Shown here piece by piece: positions 1-9,400 of a stretch of 64,000 nt of DNA. The position numbers and the translations under genes were made by a program. The DNA is from Deinococcus yavapaiensis KR-236 (GTDB lineage Bacteria; Deinococcota; Deinococci; Deinococcales; Deinococcaceae): positions 45,018-109,017 of the forward strand of contig NZ_QJSX01000017.1 of assembly GCF_003217515.1 (NCBI RefSeq), written 5' to 3'. The notes below the pieces were generated by a model. It was given only the letters and a program-made list of their open reading frames with translations, was not told the DNA's origin and searched no databases. The stretch's first letter is position 1. Each line of letters begins with the position of its first letter.

Positions 1-377
1 ACGCGACCGCTCGAATCGGCGAGACGCGTCGCTCCGTTCGTCAACTTGATGATGGGCATCCTCCTTCCGAGTCGCTTCGCGAACTCACCGCGTCGCAGTG
101 AACGCAGCGTAGAGGCCGCAGGATGTCACCGCGATGTCACTCGCCGTCCCCGCCGATTCCGTCGATCACGAACGGGCCGGGAAGCGCCCGGCCCTCCGTT
201 CTCTCCTCGACGTGGGGGCGAAATTCACGCTCCGTCGTTCCGTTCGAGTGCCATCCATCCGACATCCGACCCTTTCCGCTCGAAAGGGTCGGATTGACCA
301 TGCTGACGGGCGAGCGGTGCAGGCCGACGCTCGAGAACATCGGCTTTTGGCGCACGGTCCGCGCGCAAGTGCATCGT
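1..377. other. no gene recognised
   Basis: I see no convincing gene here. Open frames through this stretch are arginine/serine/proline-rich reading of G+C-rich DNA, with no family motif and no ribosome binding site. The first supported signal is the promoter at 378. Confidence 0.5.
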
Positions 378-406
378 TTGAATCACTTGGTGACGAGACA
401 TACAAT
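378..406 (+). promoter_or_regulatory. sigma-70-type promoter of the GNAT gene
   Basis: TTGAAT (378-383), 17-bp spacer, TACAAT (401-406). Transcription should start near 413, about 28 nt before the ATG at 441, which has its own GGAGG at 431-435. This supports the 441 start over longer upstream frames. Confidence 0.7.
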
Positions 407-440
407 GGTTCATTCTAAACGTATCGACCCGGAGGTCTGC

Positions 441-1253
441 ATGATCGTCGACGAGTGGATGCACTTGGAGGAAGTCGAAGCGCAAGTCCTGGCGGATCTC
501 GAGGCGGCCCTTGGCGCCCACGACCGCGCCCACCTCGGCCTGACCGTGAAACACGTTCACGGAGCCACCATGATGCTCATGGCTCGGTACGCTCCTATTC
601 AAGAGTTCAACCGCGTCATCGGCGTCGGCCTTCAAGGTCCCGTGACGGACGCCGTCTTGTCCGATCTTCGAAGCGCGGCGCGCGACGGAGACGTCGCGAA
701 CATCATGATTGGTCTTCACCCCCGCGCGCAGCCCTCAGACTTGCCGCAGCGTCTTCTCGACGCGGGCGCGACCCCCGCGCGGGCGTGGGTGCAAATGGTC
801 CGCGGCGCGAACGCCATGGACGTCCCCGGGACATTCGCGATTCATGAGGTCGACGAGGAAAACATCGACGCCTTCATGAACGTGTTCGCACGCGGTTTCG
901 GAATGCCGCCGGACTTGCAAGCGCTGGCGGTCGCGACCATCGGCCGATTCGGATGGCGGCACTTTCTGGCGTTCGAGGAGGACGTGCCCGTCGGATGCGC
1001 CAGCTTGTATCAGCGCGAAGAGTACGCGTGGTTGGGCAACGCCACGACCTTGCCGGAGCGCCGAGGCCGAGGCGTCCAGTCGGCGCTGATCGCGTTCCGC
1101 GTTCGTGAGGCGGCGAGGAGCGGCGCTCGCTGGGTGTTCACGGAAGTGGCCGAGGACTTGCCGAACAAGCCGAATCCCAGCGAACACAACATGCGTCGAG
1201 CAGGATTCACGGTCGCGTACCGACGCGAACACTTCGTCTTGAGCACCGCTTGA
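441..1253 (+). CDS. GNAT-family N-acetyltransferase
   Basis: A 270-aa protein. The C-terminal half carries a GNAT fold: a beta-strand/loop around LGNATTLPERRGRGVQSALI resembles the acetyl-CoA pyrophosphate-binding motif A, followed by the helix REAARSGARWVFTEV and a terminal NMRRAGFTVAYRREHFVL strand typical of motif B. The N-terminal ~120 residues form a second, more divergent half, as in tandem GNAT proteins. It would transfer an acetyl group from acetyl-CoA to an amine; the substrate cannot be read from sequence. The start at 441 is chosen from GGAGG 5 nt upstream and a consensus promoter ending at 406; frames extending to 123 would start upstream of that promoter. It is monocistronic, about 190 bp before the HD-GYP gene. 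Family assignment is fairly sure; substrate is unknown. Confidence 0.8.
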   Translation: MIVDEWMHLEEVEAQVLADLEAALGAHDRAHLGLTVKHVHGATMMLMARYAPIQEFNRVIGVGLQGPVTDAVLSDLRSAARDGDVANIMIGLHPRAQPSDLPQRLLDAGATPARAWVQMVRGANAMDVPGTFAIHEVDEENIDAFMNVFARGFGMPPDLQALAVATIGRFGWRHFLAFEEDVPVGCASLYQREEYAWLGNATTLPERRGRGVQSALIAFRVREAARSGARWVFTEVAEDLPNKPNPSEHNMRRAGFTVAYRREHFVLSTA

Positions 1254-1443
1254 CGGCTCGGGCGGCCTTCCTCCGACCTTCGAGCTTCGATCACCGCAGC
1301 CTCGAAGAAGCCTCTGTCTACCAAAATGCACACCATGCGATCGTACGAGAGGCTCGAGTCGCGTCGCTCGATTGAACATGCCTTAGCTCCAACGTGCGTT
1401 TCAAGGGTAATGTGAGGCGGACGCCACGTCCAGGAGGACACTT

Positions 1444-3468
1444 GTGCCTGCAATCGAGCATCACCCTCTCACGCCCGAGCAGCTGCTCGACTTGCAACGC
1501 CACGTCACCTCCCTTCTGGTCGCCAGCAACGCCTCCCACGACGTCGTCAGCCTCATCCTCGACCACGTTCGCGTCGCTCTCAGCGCGCACTCTGCCAGCG
1601 TCGACCTTCAAGACGCCGACCGCTCGGTCCTCCACCGAGTCGCCGCCATCGGCTACACCTCCGAAGCCTTGCAAGGTTGGCGCGACGTTCCGCTCACGTC
1701 GGGCGCTCCCATCACCGACGCGGTCCTCGAACGACGCGCCATCTACCTCACGGCCACTCAGTGGGACGCTCAGTATCCGCATCTCGCGGGCGTGCGCCTA
1801 CCGAGCATGCAAAGCGTGGCCGCCCTGCCCCTGGTCGCGAGCGGTCACGCCCAAGGCGTCATCACCTTCGCGTGGGACCGTGAACGCGTGATCAGCGGCG
1901 GCGAGCGCGCGTTTCTGGAAGCGGTCGCCAGTCAATGCGCCCAAGCACTCGAGCGGCTCACGCTGCACGAAAGCCAAATGCGGCGTGCGCGTCACCTTCG
2001 CAAGTTGCTGAAGTTCAGCGCAGACATTACCTTGGTCCTCGACAACACGGCGCGCGTCACGTACCTCAGTCCGAGCGTCACCCAACTTCTCGGGTACCAC
2101 CCCGCCGACCTGGTGGCCTTGAGCTTGCCCGATGTCCTCCACCCCGACGACCTGCCCGGCCTGGAGGATCAATTCACGCGGGCGATCTTGACGCCGGACG
2201 TGGCGTTGCGGGCCGTGGCTCGCGTGCGTCACAAACACGGCGGTTGGGTTTGGATGGAAGTCGTCGGACGCAACCTGCTCGGGGACGAAGACGTCCGCGG
2301 CTTCGTGTGCAACGCCCGCGACGTTACCACCTCCTTCCAGGCCATCAAGGCGTTGCGGGACAGCGAACGTACCGCTCGCTCGCACGCGACGCGCTACCAA
2401 CGCCTGCTCGACCTCATCACGGCGGTAGACGCACACGCCGACGAGGACGCCCTGATCGTCACGGTCCTCGAGCGGGGCTTGGCCGTCATGGATTACAACC
2501 AGGCGTTTTATCACGACGTCGAAGGCACGACCATTCGGCAGCGCTTCGCGCGCGGCGAGGACCTCGACGAGGCCCTCGCGGTCCTGCCCGCCACCATGAA
2601 CCTCCATGAGCTCGGCGCGTCCGGGCGGGCATTGTTGCGTCACGAAGTGTACTTCGCGGCGGCGAACGTGCCGATCATGAATCCGCCGGAGCCCTTGCCG
2701 CGTCGCTTCTGGCGGGCGTTCTGCACGTTTCCGGTGTTGGTCGGCGGGGAGTTGCGCGGAGCGTTCACGTTCGTCAGCTCGCACGGCAACGAAGTGCACG
2801 ACGACTACAAGCAGCTGATGCGCAGCTTGGCCGGTCACCTCAGCGCCCTGTTCGAACGGCACGCGCACCTGCGCATGCTGGATGTGGCCCGCGAGGAGAC
2901 GTTGCGGACCATCGGCGTGACCCTCGAGTACCGCGACCTCGAAAGCAAGGGGCACACGAACCGCGTGGTGGCGCTGGCGCTGCGACTCGGGCAGGCGTTG
3001 GGTCTCACGGGTCCGGAGCTCGACGCGTTGCGGTGGGGAGCGTACTTGCATGACACGGGCAAGATCGCCACGCCGGACGAGATCCTCCTCAAGCCCGGTC
3101 CGCTCGACGCGCAAGAGTGGGAAGTCATGCGCCGACACCCCTTGGTCGGTTATCAAATGTTGTCGCGCATTCCCTTGCTGCCGCCGACGACGCTGGCCGT
3201 GGTGATGCATCATCACGAGCATTGGGACGGCGGCGGATACCCGTCGAGGCTGCACGGCGAGGACATTCCCTTCGCCGCTCGGATTTTCGCCGTGGTAGAC
3301 GCGTTCGACGCGTTGACGTCCAAGCGGCCGTACAAACTTGCTTGGTCGCACGAAGCGGCGTTGACGGAGTTGGAGCGGGAAGCAGGACGACACTTCGATC
3401 CGGATGTCGTTCGGGTGTTCGTGCAGGTGATGCAAGACGACGATCGGCGACACGACCTCGAGGCTTGA
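1444..3468 (+). CDS. GAF-PAS-GAF-HD-GYP cyclic-di-GMP phosphodiesterase
   Basis: A 674-aa soluble protein with no membrane segment. An N-terminal GAF-like sensor (about 15-180) is followed by a PAS domain (about 190-310, with LGYHPADLVALSLPDVLHPDD), a second GAF-like region (about 320-480) and a C-terminal HD-GYP domain (about 485-665). Visible catalytic features are HDTGKI near 536-541 (metal-binding HD), HHHEHWDGGGYP near 590-601 (the GYP signature, here GGGYP) and DAFDALTSKRPYK. HD-GYP enzymes hydrolyse c-di-GMP to pGpG/GMP, so this is probably a signal-responsive c-di-GMP hydrolase acting in the cytoplasm. The GTG start has GGAGG at 1433-1437. It stands alone; the next gene begins 196 bp later. 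The ligand of the sensor domains is unknown. Confidence 0.9.
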   Translation: MPAIEHHPLTPEQLLDLQRHVTSLLVASNASHDVVSLILDHVRVALSAHSASVDLQDADRSVLHRVAAIGYTSEALQGWRDVPLTSGAPITDAVLERRAIYLTATQWDAQYPHLAGVRLPSMQSVAALPLVASGHAQGVITFAWDRERVISGGERAFLEAVASQCAQALERLTLHESQMRRARHLRKLLKFSADITLVLDNTARVTYLSPSVTQLLGYHPADLVALSLPDVLHPDDLPGLEDQFTRAILTPDVALRAVARVRHKHGGWVWMEVVGRNLLGDEDVRGFVCNARDVTTSFQAIKALRDSERTARSHATRYQRLLDLITAVDAHADEDALIVTVLERGLAVMDYNQAFYHDVEGTTIRQRFARGEDLDEALAVLPATMNLHELGASGRALLRHEVYFAAANVPIMNPPEPLPRRFWRAFCTFPVLVGGELRGAFTFVSSHGNEVHDDYKQLMRSLAGHLSALFERHAHLRMLDVAREETLRTIGVTLEYRDLESKGHTNRVVALALRLGQALGLTGPELDALRWGAYLHDTGKIATPDEILLKPGPLDAQEWEVMRRHPLVGYQMLSRIPLLPPTTLAVVMHHHEHWDGGGYPSRLHGEDIPFAARIFAVVDAFDALTSKRPYKLAWSHEAALTELEREAGRHFDPDVVRVFVQVMQDDDRRHDLEA

Positions 3469-3664
3469 AGTCGGCGCCGGGAGACCGATTCGAGCACGCG
3501 GAAACGTCTCGAAGCACAGCGCCGCGCGAGGGATTCCGGGCACGAAGGCCCTTTGGTGCGAATGAAGGTGGCGCAGCTTCTCGCTCGCGATGAAACCGCG
3601 CCGAACGCCGTAGCCACCGTCGAGAAGGGCGGACGCCGCGCCTCCTTTGCTACCTTGAAGCCGG

Positions 3665-5725
3665 ATGGCCCTCCCCTCTTGGCACCTCGATTTGTTCGGC
3701 CAACCGCGCGTACGAGACCCGGACGGACAGGACGTTCGTGCGGATCGCAAGTCTCTCGCCTTGCTGGCGTACCTCGCGTTGGAAGGCGTCACGCCTCGTT
3801 CCCGTTTGGCCGGTCTGCTTTGGCCCGACACGCTGGAAGCGACCGCCCGGAACAACCTCGTCCACAAGTTGAGGCGGCTTCGAGCCCGGACGGATACGAA
3901 CCTCGTGGACGCCGGGGAAAAGACGCTGGCGTTGCGCGGCGACGTGATCGTGGACGTTCACGAGGTTCTACGCGATCGACGCCACGGGCGGCACGAAGTC
4001 GTGCTGAACGCGGTGGGGTTGCTGCTGGACGGCGTGGATTTCGACGATCTGCCCGACTTTCAAGATTGGCTGCTCGCTTGGCGCGAACGCCTCGACACGT
4101 ACCGCTGGGAAGCGTTCGATCACGAGCTCGCGCGGCTGGAAGGCATCGGTGAGTACACCCGCGCCGCGGAGATCGCGGCGCGGTGGGAGGAACTCGACCC
4201 GCTGTCCGAGGATGTCGCCCGCCACAGCATGCGCTTGCAGCACCTCGCCGGAAATTCGGCCGGGGCGCTTCGAACGTACGCGCGGCTTCGGCGAACGCTC
4301 GAGCGCGAACTGCAAGCCCAGCCTCGAGCGCGAACGCGAGCCCTCGCGGAGGAAATCGAGCGCGGCGAGCAACTTCCCGCGCTCGGCACGCCTCCCGCCG
4401 CACCCTCGTTGCCGCTGAGCGTGTTCCGCCCCCCCGCGTTGATCGGCCGTGAAGACGCGTGGGCTCGCATGGAAGCGGCGTGGCAGGCGGGACAATTGAT
4501 CTACCTGACGGGCGCGCCTGGTACCGGCAAAACCCGGCTCGCCCTCGACTTCGCCCGTTCGAAGGGCGCGACGCTGCGGCTCGAACACCGACCGGGCGAC
4601 GAGACGGTACCTTACTCGTCGAGCGCCCGCTGGGCCCGTCAGATGCTACGGCACGCGCCGCACCTGACCCTCACGCCTTTTCAGAAGCGCGAGTTGTCGC
4701 GCATCCTTCCGGAATTCCGCGAGGGCGACGTTCCCTCCATGAGTGGCGACACCGACAAGTTGGCGTTCTACGAAGCGCTCGCGCAAGTGGCGGACCTCGC
4801 GCTCGCGAACGTGACCGCCGTGGTGTCCGACGACATTCAGCACGACGACGACGCTTCGCAGGAATCCGGGCGGTACTACGCGACGCGGGCGGCTTCGGAC
4901 GCGTCCGTCACGCCGCAACCTCGCGTGCTGCTGACGTTTCGTCAAGGAGAGCTGTCACCGCAAGCGGACGCCGTCATGCGCGGCCTCGTGGAGAGCGGCC
5001 TGGCGGTCCTGATCGAGCTTCAGCCGCTGGGCGTAGCGAACGTGCGCGCGCTCCTCGACAGCCTCGACTTGCCGTTCGCGCCCGACCTCGACCTCGAGCT
5101 GTACCGCTACGCCGGGGGAAATCCGCTGTTCGTGCTCGAAACGATCAAGTTCCTGGCCGAGGAGGGCTTGCTCGAACGCGGCTTGCCCGAACGGCTCGCT
5201 CCGCCCGGTCGTACGGGATCGGTGTTGGAGCGGCGGCTCGCCCGACTGTCACCCGCGGCCCTGAACGCGGCGCGTGCGGCGAGCGTGCTGCGCGGAGACT
5301 TCACGCTCGAACTCGTGGCGGCCGTGCTGCGCGCGCCCCTCTTGGAGACCGCGAGCGCCTGGGTCGAGTTGGAAGCCGCTCAAGTCGTGGCGGGCGAGCG
5401 CTTCAGTCACGACTTGCTGTACGAGGCGGTATGGCGAGGAACGCCGGACACGGTGCGCCGCTTGCTGCACCGATCGGCGGCTCGCGTGCTCGCCGAGTCG
5501 GGCGGGCATCCTCGGCGTGTCGCGGAGCACTGGCGAGAGGGAGCGCAACCGCTCGAGGCGGCGAGATGGTTCGAGCAGGCCGCCCGCGCGGCGAACGCGG
5601 CTTTGCGCACCCACGAAGCCCAAGACTGCTACCAGAACGCCGCTGAAGCTTACGAAGCTGCGGGTGACTCGGAGGCGGCACGTCGAATGTCGGCGCGCTC
5701 CCTCCTCGACCCTTCCGGTCGCTGA
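3665..5725 (+). CDS. BTAD/AAA ATPase transcriptional activator (SARP/MalT-like)
   Basis: A 686-aa regulator. An N-terminal winged-helix (about 5-90, with LALLAYLALEGVTPRSRLAGLLWPD and NNLVHKLRRLR) is followed by a bacterial transcriptional activation domain of TPR-like helices (about 95-235) and an AAA/STAND-type ATPase with Walker A GAPGTGKT at 283-290. The C-terminal part is helical, probably further TPR-like repeats. Such proteins bind promoters and activate them in an ATP- and effector-dependent way. A second copy of the same design lies at 9401-11503 (minus), so the window holds a paralogous pair. The chosen ATG has only a weak ribosome site; a TACCTT box lies 8 nt upstream, so the mRNA may have a very short leader. 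Targets are not evident; neither gene sits in an obvious operon. Confidence 0.8.
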   Translation: MALPSWHLDLFGQPRVRDPDGQDVRADRKSLALLAYLALEGVTPRSRLAGLLWPDTLEATARNNLVHKLRRLRARTDTNLVDAGEKTLALRGDVIVDVHEVLRDRRHGRHEVVLNAVGLLLDGVDFDDLPDFQDWLLAWRERLDTYRWEAFDHELARLEGIGEYTRAAEIAARWEELDPLSEDVARHSMRLQHLAGNSAGALRTYARLRRTLERELQAQPRARTRALAEEIERGEQLPALGTPPAAPSLPLSVFRPPALIGREDAWARMEAAWQAGQLIYLTGAPGTGKTRLALDFARSKGATLRLEHRPGDETVPYSSSARWARQMLRHAPHLTLTPFQKRELSRILPEFREGDVPSMSGDTDKLAFYEALAQVADLALANVTAVVSDDIQHDDDASQESGRYYATRAASDASVTPQPRVLLTFRQGELSPQADAVMRGLVESGLAVLIELQPLGVANVRALLDSLDLPFAPDLDLELYRYAGGNPLFVLETIKFLAEEGLLERGLPERLAPPGRTGSVLERRLARLSPAALNAARAASVLRGDFTLELVAAVLRAPLLETASAWVELEAAQVVAGERFSHDLLYEAVWRGTPDTVRRLLHRSAARVLAESGGHPRRVAEHWREGAQPLEAARWFEQAARAANAALRTHEAQDCYQNAAEAYEAAGDSEAARRMSARSLLDPSGR

Positions 5726-5931
5726 AGAATGGAACCTCGCCGGGCAGCGAACCGGCAGTAAAAAAGCCTCGCGAGGACGTGATGACAAGTCAACGTCACC
5801 TGCGCGTCGCGTTCATCCTCGTGATCGAAGCGACGAGAGGGGCGGAGCGACCTGGACTTCGCGCGTTCACGCGCGACAATCGTGCCGCACGACCCTCGTT
5901 CGGCGCTCGAACGTGCGAGACTGTTGGGAAC

Positions 5932-5968
5932 GCGAAGCTCACCGCTTCGCTTCGGCAAGATGCCGAAG
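5932..5968 (+). promoter_or_regulatory. tandem hairpins over the helicase start codon
   Basis: Two abutting 7-bp hairpins: GCGAAGC/GCTTCGC (5932-5938 and 5944-5950) and CTTCGGC/GCCGAAG (5950-5956 and 5962-5968). The second one has AAGAT in its loop and places the ATG at 5960 at the loop/stem border, so the structure could hide the translation start. Confidence 0.45.
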
Positions 5969-7363
5969 AACGGATTCACTTTGACGCAAGCAACATCCGG
6001 CGCGCCGCGCGCCGCTTCATTCGACGACTTTCACCTGCCCGACGTGATCGGACAGGCCGTACGCGACCTCGGCTTCACCGTGCCGACCGACATTCAACTC
6101 AAAGCGTGGACGCCCGCGTCTGAGGGCCACGACGTTCTCGGCACGGCCGCCACGGGCAGCGGAAAGACGGCGGCGTTCCTGCTGCCGATCCTCACGAGGC
6201 TGTGCCGCAACAAACAGGCGGGCACGCGCGCCTTGGTGCTCGCGCCCACGCGCGAACTCGCCGCGCAAATCGAGACCGTCGCGCGGTCCTTGACGCGCTT
6301 CACGTCCCTGACGGTCACCTCGGTGTACGGCGGCGTGAGCGAAAAACCGCAAATTCAAGCGCTGAGAAACGGCGCGAACATCGTCATCGCCTGCCCGGGG
6401 CGACTGCTCGACTTGATGCGCGCCAGTCACGCCCACTTCGGCGGGCTCGAAGTCCTCGTGCTCGACGAGGCCGACCGGATGCTCGACATGGGCTTCCTGC
6501 CCGACATCAAGAAGGTGCTCGCCCAGTTGCCGCGCGAACGGCAGACGATGCTGTTCTCGGCGACGATGCCAAACGCCATCGAACGCCTCGCGCGTGAGCT
6601 GTTGAGGACGCCCGTGCGTATCGGCGTGGAAAAGGTCACGCGCGCCAATGACCTCGTGGAACTCCGCGCCTACCACGTGCCCGAAACGTCGAAGGCGCCG
6701 CTCCTCATCGAGTTGCTCGGGCGTGGCGAGGTGGACAGCGCCATCGTCTTCACGCGCACGAAGCACCGCGCCAATCGCGTCGCCGAGAAGCTCGCGCGGG
6801 CCGGCGTGACCGTCGAGCGCATTCACGGCAACCGCAGTCAAGCGCAGCGGGACGCTGCCTTGAGCGGCTTCAAGAGCGGCAAGTACCGCGTGCTCGTCGC
6901 GACGGACATCGCCCAGCGCGGCATCGACGTCGAAGAGCTTGGCTTCGTCGTGAACTTCGACGTGCCCACCACGCCCGACGACTTCGTGCACCGCGCGGGA
7001 CGTACCGGGCGAGCGGGTCGCGCGGGCGTCGCGATCACCTTGGTCTCGCCGGGTGAAGCGAGCGATTGGCGCGCCATCGAAACGCGTGTGGAGCGCCGCG
7101 TGCCCCGCTTCACCTTGCCCGGCTTCGACGTCAACGCTCCGGGCGAAGCCGTGGAGAGACCGAAGGCCGAACGGCTCGCGGAAATGCGCGCTCAGAAAGC
7201 GCAAGAGCGGGCGCGTCACGAAGCGCGCCGCGCCAACGCGGCGGCTCAGCAACGACCGTCCGGAACGTCGAATTCCGCCAGCGTTCCCGCCGAGCCTCGC
7301 GGCACGCGCGGAAACGGCCGTCGCCGCAACTCCAGCGCGAGCGCGGCCACGCGCGAGCGATGA
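5960..7363 (+). CDS. DEAD-box ATP-dependent RNA helicase (RhlE-like)
   Basis: 467 aa from the chosen ATG. All core superfamily-2 motifs are visible: Q motif (GFTVPTDIQ), Walker A ATGSGKT at about 64-70, PTRELAAQ near 96, CPGRL, DEAD at about 169-172, SAT at about 200-202, then VFTRTKHRANR, ATDIAQRGID and HRAGRTGR in the second RecA domain. A basic, low-complexity tail (about 395-467, rich in R, A, S) follows, as in RhlE/CsdA-type helicases, and probably binds RNA non-specifically. The role is unwinding RNA duplexes in ribosome assembly or mRNA decay. A longer frame begins at GTG 5882, but the hairpins at 5932-5968 and the family N-terminus favour 5960. It is monocistronic and ends in a terminator at 7396. 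Confidence 0.93.
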   Translation: MPKNGFTLTQATSGAPRAASFDDFHLPDVIGQAVRDLGFTVPTDIQLKAWTPASEGHDVLGTAATGSGKTAAFLLPILTRLCRNKQAGTRALVLAPTRELAAQIETVARSLTRFTSLTVTSVYGGVSEKPQIQALRNGANIVIACPGRLLDLMRASHAHFGGLEVLVLDEADRMLDMGFLPDIKKVLAQLPRERQTMLFSATMPNAIERLARELLRTPVRIGVEKVTRANDLVELRAYHVPETSKAPLLIELLGRGEVDSAIVFTRTKHRANRVAEKLARAGVTVERIHGNRSQAQRDAALSGFKSGKYRVLVATDIAQRGIDVEELGFVVNFDVPTTPDDFVHRAGRTGRAGRAGVAITLVSPGEASDWRAIETRVERRVPRFTLPGFDVNAPGEAVERPKAERLAEMRAQKAQERARHEARRANAAAQQRPSGTSNSASVPAEPRGTRGNGRRRNSSASAATRER

Positions 7364-7395
7364 AGTCGGGAGCGCGACGCTCCTTGCTCTTCACC

Positions 7396-7418
7396 AGGAC
7401 CGGCGGCAAGCCGGTCCT
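7396..7418 (+). terminator. terminator after the helicase
   Basis: Perfect 9-bp stem AGGACCGGC/GCCGGTCCT (7396-7404, 7410-7418) with loop GGCAA, followed by TCTCGTT. It lies 33 bp after the helicase stop. Confidence 0.6.
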
Positions 7419-7516
7419 TCTCGTTGCCGCTTCGAATCGAAAGCTCCTCGAAGTGCGGTCGTGGCGTCATCCAAGCGACCTGCCGGGAATGAAGAACCGA
7501 TTTAGCGTGCATCGAC

Positions 7517-7577
7517 TTGACCCACCGTGAATCCCGCGCTATCGTTATCGACATCAGCGGCCCGAGTGGCCGCTTTT
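7517..7577 (+). promoter_or_regulatory. promoter followed at once by a terminator (cassette 1)
   Basis: TTGACC (7517-7522), 17-bp spacer, TATCGT (7540-7545), predicted transcription start near 7552, then a GCGGCC/GGCCGC stem (7557-7562, 7568-7573) with loop CGAGT and a TTTTCTC tail. No reading frame fits between promoter and terminator. The same layout recurs at 33661-33725. The hairpin may simply terminate the flanking convergent genes, with the promoter match accidental. Confidence 0.4.
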
Positions 7578-7637
7578 CTCTTGCCTCGCGAGACGGCAAG
7601 CGGCAGTCGATTCACCTAGGGTCCGCCCTTCCTGGCG

Positions 7638-8183
7638 TCAGAGTTCGGTCGTGGGCGAATAGATCAAAAGCATCACGTCCGCGCCGAGGTTCCTCGAAGA
7701 GGTGAGCTTCAGCGGAAGTCGGTCCTCGCCGGAGAACAAGCGCTTGCCGCTTCCGAGAACGAGTGGATAGACCATCAGGCGAAGCTCGTCCACGAGGCCG
7801 TGCCGCAAGAGCGTCCGCGCGAAGGAGCCGCTGCCGTAGGTGAGGAGGTTCCCGCCCTCTTGGCGTTTGAGCGTTCGTACCGCCGTGACCACGTCTCCTT
7901 CGAGCGCGGTGGCGTTCCACTCCAAGGTTCTCGGGGTAGTCGTGGCGACGAACTTCGGCAAGCTGTTCATCCGTTCGCCGAACGCCCCCGTGTCCGTCGC
8001 GGTCGGCCAATACCCGACGAAGTCCTCGTAAGTCACGCGGCCCAGCAGGAGGGCGTCGCTTTCGAAGAGTTCGTCGTGCTTGAAGCGACCGATGTCCGGA
8101 CTGGAGTAGCCTCGCTGCCACGAAGAGGGTTCTTCCATCACGCCGTCGAGGGTCAGGAATTCGGTCACGACTACCTTGCGCAT
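7638..8183 (-). CDS. dihydrofolate reductase / RibD C-terminal-like protein
   Basis: A 181-aa protein of the RibD-C/DHFR-like superfamily. It begins MRKVVVTEFLTLDGVMEEP, the usual N-terminal strand of these proteins, and has SDALLLGRVTYEDFVGYWP (nucleotide-binding helix) and the conserved GGNLLTYGSGSFARTLLRHGLVDELRLMVYPLVLGSGKRLF. Members are NADPH-dependent reductases; the common stand-alone 180-aa form has no settled substrate and is probably neither a true folate nor a riboflavin enzyme. The start at 8183 is set by AAGGAG (8189-8194) 5 nt upstream. It is convergent with the helicase gene and separated from it by two hairpins. Confidence 0.85.
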   Translation of the reverse strand: MRKVVVTEFLTLDGVMEEPSSWQRGYSSPDIGRFKHDELFESDALLLGRVTYEDFVGYWPTATDTGAFGERMNSLPKFVATTTPRTLEWNATALEGDVVTAVRTLKRQEGGNLLTYGSGSFARTLLRHGLVDELRLMVYPLVLGSGKRLFSGEDRLPLKLTSSRNLGADVMLLIYSPTTEL

Positions 8184-8447
8184 GCCTGCTCCTTTCAATG
8201 CTGGTTCGCGATTTCATCCTAGCCCCTGGCAGGGCGCACGGTTGTTCAAGCGCCCGAGCAAGGGAAGCGACGAGGCCTCCGTTGGCGTAGTCGAAAGCGG
8301 GCTTGATGCTTCCTGGCGCGGCCATTCTCGGTCGACGAGGCGCTCGAGCGTCTCGAATCGCCCGCGAGAACCGGACCTCTTCGAAACGTCAGGTGGGACG
8401 ACAGCGAGGATCGCCGACGGTCAAAGCGCGTGGACGACCTTCGCGAA

Positions 8448-8951
8448 TCATGACGGTCTCACTGCCTTGGGCCGTTCGCCGTGCGGGTGGATTCGACGTC
8501 CCCACGCGAGCGTCACCTCGTCCCTGAAACGCCAAAGGAGGCCCGCGCGCCAAAGGAGACCTTTAAGGCCGCTCGAGCGACCTCGACCGTCACGGGTTTC
8601 GACGTACAGGGCTTCGAAGAAAGCTTCTCGGCGCAACGCGGGCTCCACCGTCCAGTTCACGACGGCGGGGGCGCCGCTGGCGTTGCACATGGCGTGCGGA
8701 ACTCGCGGCGGAACTCGAAACGTCTCCCCGGCCTTGTACGTGCGGTCCTGTCCGTGCATTCGAACTCGCAGTTCTCCCTGTACGACGGTGAAGGTTTCGG
8801 TTTGGCTCGGATGCAGATGAGCGGGAGGATACGTTCCGTGAGGCGCGTACACGGCGCGTACCGTCACGCGCGCGCCGTTCGTGGTGCCCGCAGTTTCGAG
8901 AAACTCGATGCGGTTGCCTTGGCTGTAAAGCACGCTTCCGACGTGGGTCAT
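8448..8951 (-). CDS. cupin-domain protein
   Basis: A 167-aa single-domain cupin. Metal-site signature residues are visible in PAHLHPSQTETFTVVQGELRVRMHG (cupin motif 1, with two His and a Glu) and GETFRVPPRVPHAMCNAS (motif 2 His). The family covers dioxygenases, isomerases and small-molecule sensors; nothing here fixes the substrate. The start at 8951 follows a very strong GGAGGAGGAAGAG. A longer frame runs to 9110 but has no ribosome site and reads as random basic sequence. A C-terminal tail of about 45 residues (GLKGLLWRAGLLWRF...) is hydrophobic/basic, as in cupins that have a membrane-proximal helix. Confidence 0.8.
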   Translation of the reverse strand: MTHVGSVLYSQGNRIEFLETAGTTNGARVTVRAVYAPHGTYPPAHLHPSQTETFTVVQGELRVRMHGQDRTYKAGETFRVPPRVPHAMCNASGAPAVVNWTVEPALRREAFFEALYVETRDGRGRSSGLKGLLWRAGLLWRFRDEVTLAWGRRIHPHGERPKAVRPS

Positions 8952-9400
8952 CTCTTCCTCCTCCGACGCGGCGCGAACACCTCCTCGCCGCCCATGCATC
9001 CACATTAAGGAGGGTCGCATGATCCCGCCGTGATCGAACGGCCCTATGAATTCGCTGAAAGGCACGCGGGCTCGCCGACCTTCGACGACGGGAAGGCGAT
9101 CATGGAGCAACCGAGGACACGCGAACCGCCCGCCCTCTTCAGTCGGCCATCGGAGAGCTCGTCAAAGCGGAGCGAAGCATTCGTGTGCGACATCTCGCGT
9201 TCGTCAGCGAGAGGGAGCGACCGAGGCTTCGTTCGAGCGTCACCTTGAAGGGCCTGTCATCCGTGTGCCGATGGCTTTTTCGCGTGGCAGTCGGAGCGCT
9301 GCGAGGCGCGTGGCGCGAACCACCGGAACGTTCGCGCCCTCCACGATTCGCTGCTGGCGTTGGAACGGCCGCGCCGTGCTGTTCGCTGCCGCTCGGCCGC
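8952..9400. other. intergenic, no gene recognised
   Basis: 450 bp between two minus-strand genes. Only the ribosome binding site of the cupin gene (around 8957-8969) is recognisable; I see no terminator, tRNA or small gene with a good start. Confidence 0.4.

Noticed and set aside
123..440. Extension of the GNAT gene to 123
   Set aside because: It crosses the promoter and its residues look random.
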